A stretch of 64,000 nucleotides of DNA from Vibrio sp. 99-8-1 (lineage in GTDB: Bacteria > Pseudomonadota > Gammaproteobacteria > Enterobacterales > Vibrionaceae): NCBI RefSeq assembly GCF_013114595.1, contig NZ_VTXE01000017.1, forward strand, positions 1 to 64,000, read 5' to 3'. The notes beneath the pieces are model-generated. The model worked only from the letters and a program-made list of their open reading frames with translations. It was not told the DNA's origin and ran no database searches. Both the position numbers and the translations under genes were made by a program. Below are positions 53,092 to 61,553 of this stretch, in pieces; the first letter of the stretch is position 1; every line of letters begins with the position of its first letter.

Positions 53092-53161
53092 GCTTCTAGA
53101 ACATAAAACTCAAACAAACTAACCGTTCGAGATAAATATGATTAACAATAATCCATATTTC

Positions 53162-53170
53162 TGTGGATAA
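53162..53170 (-). promoter_or_regulatory. DnaA box
   Basis: The minus strand reads TTATCCACA, the perfect high-affinity DnaA box. It lies 11 bases left of the first iteron of the six-iteron array, as expected for ori2, which needs DnaA as well as RctB. Confidence 0.85.
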
Positions 53171-53180
53171 AGTGTGTAAA

Positions 53181-53306
53181 GTTCTTGATCATGCTTTCAT
53201 ACAAACAGTGATCATTTATTCGAAGATCGTTTGATCATTGTTTCAAGAAGTAATGATCATTCTTGCAGGCTTTCCTTGATCACTATCCCGAAATCACCAT
53301 GATCAT
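53181..53306 (-). repeat. Six-iteron RctB binding array of the minimal origin
   Basis: Minus-strand 12-mers begin at plus coordinates 53181, 53204, 53227, 53249, 53272 and 53295, so the spacing is 22-23 bases, two turns of DNA. Cores are ATGATCA except the fifth (GTGATCA). Regular phasing places RctB on one face of the helix. An AT-rich tract with further GATC sites follows to 53480. Confidence 0.9.
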
Positions 53307-53412
53307 GCGTCCGAATATGGCTAATTTTTTTTCATTAAGATACAAAGAGTTAAAGATAATTTTACGCCCGGATCATTAGATCACTATATCAATATAGATC
53401 ATATTAATCATT

Positions 53413-53424
53413 ATGATCAGTTAT
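53413..53424 (+). promoter_or_regulatory. Additional ATGATCA 12-mer near the rctB promoter
   Basis: ATGATCAGTTAT lies 110 bases before the rctB start, in an AT-rich tract with several more GATC sites (53371, 53379, 53397). It may belong to the origin-opening region or to autoregulation. Confidence 0.5.
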
Positions 53425-53482
53425 AAACCAACAAACAAAATTTCTCTTTATTTATGATCTAATTTTATTTACTCTTTGGAAC

Positions 53483-53520
53483 TATAACCTTTTTACGGCA
53501 TATGAAAAATGGATTGTCTT
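53483..53520 (+). promoter_or_regulatory. Candidate rctB promoter -10 and overlapping autorepression site
   Basis: TATAAC at 53483-53488 could be a -10 element. TTTTTACGGCA directly downstream (TTACGG at 53493-53498) repeats the first half of the 39-mer-like elements. In Vibrio cholerae a related 29-mer at the rctB promoter mediates autorepression. The -35 is not convincing. Confidence 0.4.
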
Positions 53521-53522
53521 AA

Positions 53523-55499
53523 ATGAAGTCTGAAGAAAAAATATTAATTCGTTTACCAAGAAATCATAAAGATGGCCATCTATTTGCCGTTTCACAAAAC
53601 GCAGTTGATTGGATCGAACAATATCAACACTTTAAAGGCGTCACTAAAAGTATTTTAGAATTGTTGAATCTAATCTCTTTAAGAGGGTTAAGCAGTAAAG
53701 ATGGTTATGTCTCTACAACAGAAATAGTTGAAGCAACGGATAGACACCTTACGCGAGCAGCCATTCAACAAAGATTAAGAGCCGCGGTAAGTATCGGACT
53801 ATTTACTCAAACGCCGGTTAAGTTCGAAGAAGGGTTGGCAGGAAAAACGATGCTGCATAGCTTTGTTAATCCAAGCCAATTGGTGTCTGTATTAGGCGCC
53901 TCAAGTTTGATGACGGAAACGTCTAAACAGACCGAGAAACAGAAACGATCAAAAGCGCTCGCTCAAACACAAGTGAACCGACGTTTATTAACAGAATACG
54001 GCCTGCAAACGCCACCAGCAATGAAGGATGAAGCGGATCAATTTATTGTTTCCCCTACAAACTGGGCAGGGATCATTGATCAAGCATTAGCGCCACCAAG
54101 AACAAGAAAAAGCTATCAAAAATCGATGGTCTCTATTTCAGGATCAAGAGCCATCATTGAGACACGATCATCAAAAAATATCATGACCGTTGATGATCTA
54201 ATGACTCTGTTTGCTCTGTTTACATTAACGGTGCAATACCATGAGCACCACCAAGACGACTATCATATCAACGCTCAGCAGACCCCCAACAAAACGCCTC
54301 TGTATATAACCGACATCCTATCAATGAGAGGTAAAAAAGACAGTGGCCCTGCGAGAGACTCGATCCGGGAAAGTATCGATCGTATTGAATTTACCGACTT
54401 TCAATTGCATGAACTTGCCGGACGTTGGTTAAGTGAAAATATGCCCGAAGGGTTTAAAAGTGATCGTTTCCGTTTTTTAGCTCGTACCATCACTGCGTCA
54501 GAAGAAGCGCCATCTGAAGATGCATCTGGTGAAATCCGAATTAAACCCAATTTGTATATTTTAGTTTGGGAGCCATCATTTTATGAAGAGTTGCTAACAA
54601 AAGATTACTTCTTCTTGTTTCCACCAGAGATATTGAAACAACATACATTAGTGTTTCAACTGTACTCATTTTTCCGTAGCCGAATGTCACGAAGATTTAC
54701 GGATTCACTGTTATTAAGTGAGTTAAATCAAAAGCTCGCAAGAAATATTGAGTGGCGTAAGTTCTCATCTGAGTTGATTCGAGAGCTGAAGAAATTATCT
54801 AAAGATGACAGTACAGATACGCTGTTTACCGTTAACCTGTGGGGTTATCACTTAGTGATATCTGAGATTGAAACAAAAGGTAAGATCTCTGATTACCTGT
54901 TGGATATAAAATGTAATGTGGAAGAGGTACTACGTTACTCTAGAGCAAGAACCACCAATGCCGGTAAACGCAATATGGCGCCAACGTTACCGAACCCTCT
55001 TCGTAACGAATTGGTTTCAAAGCAGAAATTGGATGAACTGGCTGAAATTATTGATGGTGAGTTTGAACCGATTCAACGTAAACCCTCTAAATCAGGGGGC
55101 CGTTTGGGGCGAAGAGTTAAGTTACGTAAGCACCTTGTTGAGATCAATGCCGATGAACTAACCATTACTTTATCGAAATATACCTCAAATGAAGCTCTAG
55201 AAAGAGCTGTAACGGCTCTTTCTGCAATGACCGGGCATTCACCTTCCTCGATTCAAACAGAGTGTCAGGAGCTCATAGAGAAGCTGGACTGGTTAAAAGT
55301 GGGCGATGATATTATCGATTATGAAATTCTTAGTAAGACAATCGAGTTATTTAACGCTCAATCTACCAATAAGCACCTTTCAATTGAAAGGTTGATATCC
55401 GGCCTTGCGGTAAGGCGTAAAGTCTCTAAGTCCATTTTACAGGGACATCTGGATGAAGAAGTCTTTAGGACTTTAGATGATGTTGCGATAGGAATTTAG
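53523..55499 (+). CDS. rctB: Chromosome II replication initiator RctB
   Basis: The 658-residue protein matches RctB, which is also 658 residues in Vibrio cholerae. The start KILIRLPRNHKDGHLFAVSQ and the blocks AVDWIEQYQHFKGVTKSILELLNLISLRG and RAAIQQRLRAAVSIGLFTQ, EEGLAGKTMLHSF are characteristic. It is built of several winged-helix domains that bind the 12-mer iterons to open ori2 and the 39-mers to limit initiation. It is unique to the Vibrionaceae second chromosome. It reads away from ori2 and has a terminator 138 bases after its stop. Confidence 0.97.
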   Translation: MKSEEKILIRLPRNHKDGHLFAVSQNAVDWIEQYQHFKGVTKSILELLNLISLRGLSSKDGYVSTTEIVEATDRHLTRAAIQQRLRAAVSIGLFTQTPVKFEEGLAGKTMLHSFVNPSQLVSVLGASSLMTETSKQTEKQKRSKALAQTQVNRRLLTEYGLQTPPAMKDEADQFIVSPTNWAGIIDQALAPPRTRKSYQKSMVSISGSRAIIETRSSKNIMTVDDLMTLFALFTLTVQYHEHHQDDYHINAQQTPNKTPLYITDILSMRGKKDSGPARDSIRESIDRIEFTDFQLHELAGRWLSENMPEGFKSDRFRFLARTITASEEAPSEDASGEIRIKPNLYILVWEPSFYEELLTKDYFFLFPPEILKQHTLVFQLYSFFRSRMSRRFTDSLLLSELNQKLARNIEWRKFSSELIRELKKLSKDDSTDTLFTVNLWGYHLVISEIETKGKISDYLLDIKCNVEEVLRYSRARTTNAGKRNMAPTLPNPLRNELVSKQKLDELAEIIDGEFEPIQRKPSKSGGRLGRRVKLRKHLVEINADELTITLSKYTSNEALERAVTALSAMTGHSPSSIQTECQELIEKLDWLKVGDDIIDYEILSKTIELFNAQSTNKHLSIERLISGLAVRRKVSKSILQGHLDEEVFRTLDDVAIGI

Positions 55500-55635
55500 T
55501 CAACTACGGACAGAATACTAACATAACCCTGACACTCGGTTTTGGTTGCCAAGTAAACTTAACGACGAATAGACAACCCTTTATCCATATCTAATTATAG
55601 ATTGGCTCATGTAGTTACATTTATTTATGATTTTT

Positions 55636-55663
55636 AGCGAGTACTTGTACTCGCTTTTTTTTT
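55636..55663 (+). terminator. Rho-independent terminator of rctB
   Basis: AGCGAGTAC and GTACTCGCT are perfect arms around TT, followed by nine T. It lies 138 bases after the rctB stop. Confidence 0.85.
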
Positions 55664-55680
55664 GCCTGTTCAAAATTGAA

Positions 55681-55692
55681 TGCCTTGATCAT
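55681..55692 (-). promoter_or_regulatory. RctB 12-mer downstream of rctB
   Basis: On minus it reads ATGATCAAGGCA, matching the origin cores over nine bases. It sits 19 bases beyond the T run of the rctB terminator, outside the known origin. Confidence 0.45.
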
Positions 55693-56052
55693 CGTTCCAG
55701 AAAATTAGACATTATTGACGTTTGATATGATGCCATCGACAAAAGTTTGTTGTAAAAAGTATTCGAGAAAGGTCAACAAACTCTGGTTTGATATTGAAAT
55801 TTACCGTCAGGAGTTTGGTTTAGCTCAATTGAGAGGATGCAATAGCGAGACCTAGCTCTCATTACATTTATTGCGCGGAATCTTTTAAGAATATGACTGA
55901 AATTTCTTTTAAGCAAAGCCTTAATGACAGATTTATAAACTTCATTATAGAAGTTATGCCTAGTTCACATTCTTAACCAGATTCTCTTAACAAAGAAATG
56001 GCACTTTGCTAAATAAGCAGTGTCCCTAATGGGGTTTTGAACGGAGGTATGT

Positions 56053-56247
56053 ATGTCTATCAACTCAATTGATCATGACGAAATGACAAACATTGCATCT
56101 AATTGGGACTTCACGGAAGAAGACACCAAGCAATCAAAGAAGAACGTTAAGTCAGCTGAAGCTCGTCGTCGTATTGAAGCGATGCGCGAAATTCGCGAAA
56201 GCGGCTTAACATTAGAGGAAGCCGAGGAGATGGGCTTACTTCATTGA
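56053..56247 (+). CDS. Small conserved protein, PA3496-type
   Basis: The 64-residue acidic, highly charged protein (DHDEMTNIASNWDFTEED ... SAEARRRIEAMREIRESG) resembles the PA3496-family small proteins of gammaproteobacteria, annotated as putative envelope-integrity factors; the evidence for that function is thin. A strong GGAGG lies 5 bases before the ATG. A terminator follows the gene by 29 bases. It is monocistronic, between rctB and the yebC-family gene. Confidence 0.7.
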   Translation: MSINSIDHDEMTNIASNWDFTEEDTKQSKKNVKSAEARRRIEAMREIRESGLTLEEAEEMGLLH

Positions 56248-56275
56248 TAGCAATTAAGATTGCAAGTTTCGCTAT

Positions 56276-56300
56276 GGGCGACCAAATGGTCGCCCTTGTC
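56276..56300 (+). terminator. Terminator after the PA3496-type gene
   Basis: GGGCGACCA (56276-56284) and TGGTCGCCC (56287-56295) form a strong stem followed by TTGTCATTT, a modest T-rich tail. Confidence 0.7.
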
Positions 56301-56417
56301 ATTTGTCTCAGCCTAGTGGCGAAGCTCGGAAAAGCGTAAAAATAACCATTTCGTTAACGTTCTAGTATTCACTAGTTTCTTACCTCTGTGTTATATTGCT
56401 CGCCTCAGAAATAATCG

Positions 56418-56639
56418 ATGAATAAACCCATGTCTGTAAATCTATCTTTGTTAGCTGCCAATGAAAAACAGCTCATAGAGCTTGATAAACAAGCGTCATT
56501 TTTAGTTTGGAAATTAAAACAAGCAAAAGTGGGCCCAGAAGAAATTATTGCCCAATCTGCTAAGCTAAAAAGTGATGAAGAGAGAGCATGTTTTGAACAG
56601 TCGATCGAGAAATACAAGAGAGTAATGGGCGTAATGTAA
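56418..56639 (+). CDS. Small helical protein of unknown function
   Basis: The 73-residue frame (SLLAANEKQLIELDKQASFLVWKLK ...) is predicted to be mostly alpha-helical and charged and has coding-like composition. It sits between a terminator and the yebC-family gene, 82 bases upstream of the latter on the same strand, so it may be cotranscribed with it. There is no good ribosome-binding site for either the ATG at 56418 or that at 56430. I do not recognise the family. Confidence 0.5.
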   Translation: MNKPMSVNLSLLAANEKQLIELDKQASFLVWKLKQAKVGPEEIIAQSAKLKSDEERACFEQSIEKYKRVMGVM

Positions 56640-56721
56640 CGCTGGTTGCTCTTACAAATTGAATTGATTTTGCTTTTTGCTAAAATCTGCCCGAATAATT
56701 TGAATCAGAGAGAACATCCCG

Positions 56722-57438
56722 ATGGGAAGAAGTTTTGAAGTGCGCAAGGCCTCAATGGCTAAAACTCAAGGCGCAAAAATTAAAGTCTATTCCAAATACG
56801 GTAAAGAAATTTACATGTCAGCTAAAAATGGTGGCGCGGACCCTGACATGAACCTTTCGCTTAAGCATTTGATCGCGAAAGCTAAAAAAGACCAAGTACC
56901 TGCACACGTTATTGATAAAGCGCTAGATAAAGCGACAGGTGGTGGCGGTGAAGATTACCAACCCGCTCGTTATGAAGGATTCGCTCCAGGTGGCGCAAGT
57001 GTGATAGTGGATTGTTTAACCGATAATGGCAATCGTACCTTCCAAGATGTTCGTCAATGCTTTGTTAAAACGGGTGCAAAAATAGGCAGCCCAGGTACTA
57101 CCGCACATATGTTTGACCACCAAGCTGTTTTGCAGTTTAAAGGAGAAGACGAAGAAGCGGTACTAGAAGCCTTAATGATGGAAGATGTGGATGTTACTGA
57201 TATAGAGCTAGAAGATGGTGTTATCACGGTTTTTGCTCCGCATACTGAATTCTTTAAAGCGAAAACAACACTGAACGCTGAATTTCCAGATGTCACTTTA
57301 GATGTTGAAGAAATTACTTTTGTGCCGCAAACCAACACGCCAATTAATGGTGATGACGCGGAAAGGTTCCAAAAGTTCTTAGATCTTCTTGATGAGTGTG
57401 ATGATGTTCAGCAGGTTTACCACAACGCTGAGCTGTAA
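56722..57438 (+). CDS. YebC/PmpR-family protein, YeeN-type paralogue
   Basis: The 238-residue protein has the YebC fold: [68 protein letters not shown]. Length and details (MGR start, [10 protein letters not shown]) fit the YeeN branch and not YebC proper, whose N-terminus reads MAGHSKWANI. YebC-type proteins were first called transcription factors; recent work links members to easing ribosome stalling at proline-rich stretches. Its place beside rctB is conserved in vibrios to my knowledge. A strong terminator follows. Confidence 0.88.
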   Translation: MGRSFEVRKASMAKTQGAKIKVYSKYGKEIYMSAKNGGADPDMNLSLKHLIAKAKKDQVPAHVIDKALDKATGGGGEDYQPARYEGFAPGGASVIVDCLTDNGNRTFQDVRQCFVKTGAKIGSPGTTAHMFDHQAVLQFKGEDEEAVLEALMMEDVDVTDIELEDGVITVFAPHTEFFKAKTTLNAEFPDVTLDVEEITFVPQTNTPINGDDAERFQKFLDLLDECDDVQQVYHNAEL

Positions 57439-57460
57439 TTCCCCTTTGATACAAAGATTA

Positions 57461-57486
57461 AACCGGGCAGCTCGCCCGGTTTTTTT
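57461..57486 (+). terminator. Terminator after the yebC-family gene
   Basis: AACCGGGC and GCCCGGTT are perfect arms around AGCTC, followed by a T run. Confidence 0.9.
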
Positions 57487-57591
57487 ATGTTCATATGTTG
57501 TGGTATTTATGTTCATATATCGTAATGAACAACAAAGCTTCACGCATTAAAGCTGTCGCAGTGATGCACAAGTCGAATAAAGGAATAGATA

Positions 57592-58467
57592 ATGAAAATT
57601 AGTTTTATTGGCCTAGGTGTCATGGGTTATCCAATGGCTGGCCATCTGCAGAACGCAGGGTTTGAGGTCACGGTTTATAACCGCACCACGGAGAAAGCGG
57701 CTAAATGGGCTAAACAGTATGGTGGATCCTATTGTGAGACCGTTGCAGAGAGCGTACAGGATGCCGATATTGTTGTTTGCTGTGTTGGTAATGATAATGA
57801 TGTACGAAGCGTGACAACGCATTCTGACGGCGCTATTACTGCGATGAAGAGTGGGACGATACTGGTGGATCACACTACGACATCTGCGGAATTAGCGGAA
57901 GAGCTATCTGTTGCTTGTCAAGAAAGCGGGATTCGCTTTATGGATGCGCCTGTTTCTGGTGGACAAAGCGGAGCAGAAAATGGCTTGTTAACCATTATGT
58001 GTGGCGGTTCAGAACAGGACTTTGATAGGTTGCAGACCGTATTTGATGCGTATGGTAAGTCATCAGTATTAATGGGCGGTGTAGGGCAGGGGCAACGTGC
58101 TAAAATGGTCAATCAAATATGCATTGCCGGAACGCTGGCTGGTCTCTCTGAAGGGCTGATATTGGCAGAGAAGTCCGGTTTAGATATCTCGTCGTTAATT
58201 TCCTGCTTAAAAAATGGCGCCGCTGGTTCATGGCAGATGGAGAACCGAGCTGACACCATGGCCAAAGACAGCTTTGATTTTGGTTTTGCCATCGACTGGA
58301 TGATAAAAGATCTCGGGTTCTGTTTAGATGAAGCCAAGCGACAAGGTCTTCAATTACCACAAACCGAAAAAGCGACAAATCAATATAAGCAGTTATCTGA
58401 GCAAGGTTTCGGCCGTATGGACACGTCGGTTCTGATTAAAGCAATTCGAGAAGAGACGGAAAAATAA
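57592..58467 (+). CDS. 3-hydroxyisobutyrate dehydrogenase-family NAD(P)-dependent oxidoreductase
   Basis: The 291-residue protein is a beta-hydroxyacid dehydrogenase. The N-terminal Rossmann motif is GLGVMGYPMAGHLQNAGFEV, the substrate loop is DAPVSGGQSGAENGLLTIMCGG (about 122-143), and the catalytic lysine lies in GQGQRAKMVNQ (Lys171). Family members oxidise 3-hydroxyisobutyrate, reduce tartronate semialdehyde or act on succinic semialdehyde; the exact substrate is not clear. It converges on the next gene with a shared terminator and has no operon partner. Confidence 0.88.
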   Translation: MKISFIGLGVMGYPMAGHLQNAGFEVTVYNRTTEKAAKWAKQYGGSYCETVAESVQDADIVVCCVGNDNDVRSVTTHSDGAITAMKSGTILVDHTTTSAELAEELSVACQESGIRFMDAPVSGGQSGAENGLLTIMCGGSEQDFDRLQTVFDAYGKSSVLMGGVGQGQRAKMVNQICIAGTLAGLSEGLILAEKSGLDISSLISCLKNGAAGSWQMENRADTMAKDSFDFGFAIDWMIKDLGFCLDEAKRQGLQLPQTEKATNQYKQLSEQGFGRMDTSVLIKAIREETEK

Positions 58468-58492
58468 ATATTGTCTGCATTTATCCGATAAA

Positions 58493-58521
58493 AATAAAGC
58501 CAGCATATTGCTGGCTTTATT
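58493..58521. terminator. Bidirectional terminator
   Basis: AATAAAGCCAGCA (58493-58505) and TGCTGGCTTTATT (58509-58521) are perfect 13-base arms around TAT, between convergent genes. Confidence 0.85.
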
Positions 58522-58566
58522 GATTTTTCGGCCAGATTCTAGCCACCGACGACCTTGTGTTGGTCA

Positions 58567-59451
58567 CTAACGTCGGTTGGCCATCCTCTTATATTGGTGG
58601 CGTCGGCCTCGTAATGTTATCCCCAAACGCATGATATTTTCTGGTATCGCCAAGCCGGAATAACCACTGTCACCAATGTGCACAATGTCTGCGCCAGCAG
58701 CCTTCGATTCCATGGCCACTTTTTCAATATAACTTTCACAACTTCCCTCTTGCGAGGTGCCAATTGCGAGCATGCCGAGTAGCCCTGCTTTGTGAACTTC
58801 ATTCATCATCTGCTGCGCAAGCGCGGCATTGACACCGGGAGTGGTATAAGGTGCCGGAAACATGACAATATCTGCTCCTGCCGATGCAAAATCCGCGACA
58901 ATATCTAAGTTGTAATCATTTCCAACGCCTGAGCCATGCATTTTTCCTGCGATGATGATGATCTCTTTGGAGACACTCCGGACTAACTTAATGCCGTCAA
59001 GGATGGTTTGTTGGGTTACCTTCATGCCGGGATTGCCCGTTAACATGATGTAGTTCATGCCCAACTCTATGGCGTTATTAATGGTCTCTTTAGAGAGCGT
59101 TCTGCCTGCTTCTATATTGACGTCAACCTCGTTAGGAACAGGTTCTAGGTTACACCCCAAAAGACGGCCAGTGCATTGCTTAACTTGCTCAATGTTCATC
59201 TCTTGCGCTGTGTCATGAAGGTTAATTTTTACTGATGGGTTATATAGATTCAATAAATTGAGTGTGATCATATCTGCACCAAACGCAGCAGCAAGCTCAG
59301 CATTACTAACGACATCAACCGTTGGAATGGCAGAAGCAATGGTTTCTACCATCATTGTTCGCCCTTCCGAGAGTCGAATAGAATCGAGTAGCTGTTGTCT
59401 TGTCGCTGTGGTTATATCTTGATGAGTTAAATCAAATATTCGTTTGTTCAT
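58567..59451 (-). CDS. TIM-barrel-like protein of unknown function (DUF7916-like)
   Basis: The 294-residue protein looks like a (beta/alpha)8 barrel: ITLNLLNLYNPS, YIMLTGNPGMKVTQQTI, KEIIIIAGKMHGSG, ADIVMFPAPYTTPGVN, LGMLAIGTSQEGSCESYIEKVAM and ADIVHIGDSGYSGL. The last block resembles phosphate-binding loops. I believe databases hold this family as uncharacterised (DUF7916), sometimes mislabelled as a hydrolase. It is divergent from an AraC regulator 185 bases away. ATG at 59451 has GGGAG 6 bases upstream, better than the ATG at 59466. Confidence 0.65.
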   Translation of the reverse strand: MNKRIFDLTHQDITTATRQQLLDSIRLSEGRTMMVETIASAIPTVDVVSNAELAAAFGADMITLNLLNLYNPSVKINLHDTAQEMNIEQVKQCTGRLLGCNLEPVPNEVDVNIEAGRTLSKETINNAIELGMNYIMLTGNPGMKVTQQTILDGIKLVRSVSKEIIIIAGKMHGSGVGNDYNLDIVADFASAGADIVMFPAPYTTPGVNAALAQQMMNEVHKAGLLGMLAIGTSQEGSCESYIEKVAMESKAAGADIVHIGDSGYSGLAIPENIMRLGITLRGRRHQYKRMANRR

Positions 59452-59636
59452 TGTTACTCCCAACATGTTAGAAGGTGGATAGTGTCTATTTGCTTAACCG
59501 TACTTTATCGCTGCGCCGGACGGTAATTCAGTACATTACTGTCAATGATCAGTACTATTTTATCTGCTGCTGTTTATTTGTGGATTTTTAGTACTATATT
59601 GTCATTTATGAATCGTATATTGCTATCGTTAAGTAG

Positions 59637-60512
59637 ATGAAAAGCCCTTTAGATAAAGTTCCAACACGGCCTGGTATGTCGTGGCGTTATAAACACTGCC
59701 AATACCAATCGTTACAGCAGCCGTATCATCATCATAGTGAGTTTGAGATCGCCTTGCATATTGGTGCCGAAGGGGTATTGCAACTGAACCAACAACAGTT
59801 TGTGATCGAGAGTAACTGTCTATTGCTGTTACCGCCAAGAACTTCCCATTGTTATGATCAAACCGCTAAAGATGGCGTTGAAGCGAACAGTCATTTTATT
59901 TGGTTTCGAGCTGATTGGTTGGGCAATATGGCATTCAGTTGTGAAGAGTTTCGACATTTGAATGATAGGCTGAAGAGCGCTCGCTATGGGCTTCGTTTTA
60001 GTGAGGAGACTGCACAACAAGCTGTGAAACTTTTAAGTGAGCTTGATTGTGGTAAGGCTAAACTGGCTCAGTTAGCGGCCTTTATTGAGCTGCTGAGTTT
60101 GCTTTGTCAGGATACGAGTACGGTTCCTTTATTAGTGAGTCAGCCTATGTTGCCAACAGCTAAGGAGACTGATGAGGTAAGTAAAATAGAAAAACTTGCC
60201 AGATTTATTGATAGTCATTTCGCATATCCGCTTACCTTGTCACAACTGGCGGATCATATGTGCATGAGCCAGAGTAGCGTACACCGGTTTTTTATACTTC
60301 ATTTTGGCGAAACCTTTACGCAACGACTAAAGAAAACCAGATTAAGTTACTCTGCTCAATGGTTAGTTGATACCGATGATAGTATTGCGGTGATCAGCCA
60401 AAAGTCGGGTTACCAGAATCAGGCTAATTTTAATCGTCAATTTAAGCAATATCATGGCCTCACTCCCCGTGAATATCGACATAAGTTTAAGTTGGGTTTG
60501 CAGTTACCATAA
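59637..60512 (+). CDS. AraC-family transcriptional regulator
   Basis: The 291-residue protein has an N-terminal cupin (YHHHSEFEIALHIGAEGVLQLNQQQFVIESNCLLLLPPRTSHCYDQ). The C-terminal AraC domain has two helix-turn-helix motifs (LTLSQLADHMCMSQSSVHRFFILHF and IAVISQKSGYQNQANFNRQF). It is transcribed away from the TIM-barrel gene, so it is the likely regulator of that gene; the HHH cluster suggests a metal or sugar-type sensor pocket. Its start lacks a clear ribosome-binding site. A parS2 site lies 25 bases after the stop. Confidence 0.85.
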   Translation: MKSPLDKVPTRPGMSWRYKHCQYQSLQQPYHHHSEFEIALHIGAEGVLQLNQQQFVIESNCLLLLPPRTSHCYDQTAKDGVEANSHFIWFRADWLGNMAFSCEEFRHLNDRLKSARYGLRFSEETAQQAVKLLSELDCGKAKLAQLAAFIELLSLLCQDTSTVPLLVSQPMLPTAKETDEVSKIEKLARFIDSHFAYPLTLSQLADHMCMSQSSVHRFFILHFGETFTQRLKKTRLSYSAQWLVDTDDSIAVISQKSGYQNQANFNRQFKQYHGLTPREYRHKFKLGLQLP

Positions 60513-60536
60513 TTTTAGTTTAACAAAGCTAGTTCA

Positions 60537-60549
60537 TTTACAGTGTAAA
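60537..60549. promoter_or_regulatory. parS2 site right of rctB
   Basis: TTTACAGTGTAAA matches the parS2 palindrome exactly. It is the only copy seen on the rctB side, about 7 kb from ori2. Confidence 0.88.
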
Positions 60550-60671
60550 TACACTTTGCCTAGCTTTACCGCTTCGTTAAATTGACTTTTTTCTCTTCAC
60601 CAATTCGTAAGCCATGCGTTTTTTATGGGCAATGCGCCCTCGGCTATCTCATGGGCTGACTTTATATATCA

Positions 60672-61553
60672 CTATAAATTGAGATGCTTTTTGAGAAAGT
60701 CTATAAAAACCGAGACTCTGCAAGCTACTGATGAAGATTTATAATAAACCGCGTTTATCTGTTCTCGATCTGGCATAGTAACCCTGTCTGTTATTAATAA
60801 CGGAACCAGAGCTCCTTGCTCTATATCTTTATGCACCATAAAGTTCGATAAACAAGCAATACCAATGCCGGAGAGCGCCAACTGGCGAACGGCTTCGCCA
60901 TTACTGGCAGATATAGAAGGCTCTATATATTCACACCCTTTTAGCCCCCACTGATTTAACACTTTTGGGCCACTGAATCCAATAAGTGAATGGTGGTTGA
61001 GTTCTTCTACCGAGTTAGGGGTGCCATGATTTGCCAAGTAATCCTTGGAAGCGACGATATGAAGAGGGCTGTGCCCCAAGCTTCTCGCGCTTAATGTGGA
61101 GTCGGGCATTTTCCCGATTCTGATGGCAATGTCTGTTTTGTTTTCAAGCAAATCGACAAACTCTTCATTAGAAGTGAGATCCAGCGTGATCTGAGGGTAT
61201 TCAGATTTGAATTTTTCAACTAAAGGAATGATCTGATGGATAATAAATGGACTTGCTGCGTCAATTCTTAGTTTACCTTTTGGAGCCTCTCCTAGAATTA
61301 GTAAGGACTCTTCGACCTGTTCAATCTCTTGTAGGGACTTTCTGATAGAAGAAACAAAGTAATGACCTTCATCTGTGAGGTTAAGTCGTCGTGTTGTTCT
61401 ATTGAGTAAGGTCACTCCTAACTTTTTCTCCAGCTTGTTTACCACTCGAGAAACCTTAGCAACCTGAACATTCAAAGCGACTGCCGCAGCTGAAAAGCTT
61501 CCGTGATCAACAACAGCGACAAAGATTTCCAGTTCATCGGAGCGAGTAAGCAT
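60672..61553 (-). CDS. LysR-family regulator, probably of the adjacent old yellow enzyme genes
   Basis: The 293-residue protein has a typical LysR start (LEIFVAVVDHGSFSAAAVALNVQVAKVSRVVNKLEKKLG) with RTTRRLNLTDEG after it, as in the CrgA-like group, and an effector domain (about 88-290). It is divergent from the alkene reductase gene at 61934 with a 380-base gap and probably controls it. A TTG/ATG ambiguity does not arise. Confidence 0.85.
   Translation of the reverse strand: MLTRSDELEIFVAVVDHGSFSAAAVALNVQVAKVSRVVNKLEKKLGVTLLNRTTRRLNLTDEGHYFVSSIRKSLQEIEQVEESLLILGEAPKGKLRIDAASPFIIHQIIPLVEKFKSEYPQITLDLTSNEEFVDLLENKTDIAIRIGKMPDSTLSARSLGHSPLHIVASKDYLANHGTPNSVEELNHHSLIGFSGPKVLNQWGLKGCEYIEPSISASNGEAVRQLALSGIGIACLSNFMVHKDIEQGALVPLLITDRVTMPDREQINAVYYKSSSVACRVSVFIDFLKKHLNL

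Larger units (their letters stand above)
52357..53522. other. Replication origin ori2 of the second chromosome, including the rctA region
   Basis: This 1.17-kb gap between parA2 and rctB carries a parS2 site, two TTACGG-N24-TACGG elements, a perfect inverted pair of RctB 12-mers, scattered single 12-mers and a perfect DnaA box. It also carries six evenly spaced minus-strand ATGATCA iterons, and an AT-rich tract before rctB. About twenty GATC sites lie in 770 bases, fitting the known Dam dependence of RctB binding. The order and contents parallel the Vibrio cholerae ori2, where the left half (rctA) is a regulatory, non-coding part and the right half is the minimal origin. Confidence 0.93.
55500..56052. 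other. Intergenic region downstream of rctB
   Basis: Besides the rctB terminator and a stray RctB 12-mer, a 42-codon frame (55727-55855, MMPSTKVCCKKYSRKV at the start) is open but has no clear ribosome-binding site and no recognised homologue. I leave it unnamed. The promoter of the 64-residue gene must lie near the right end. Confidence 0.4.
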
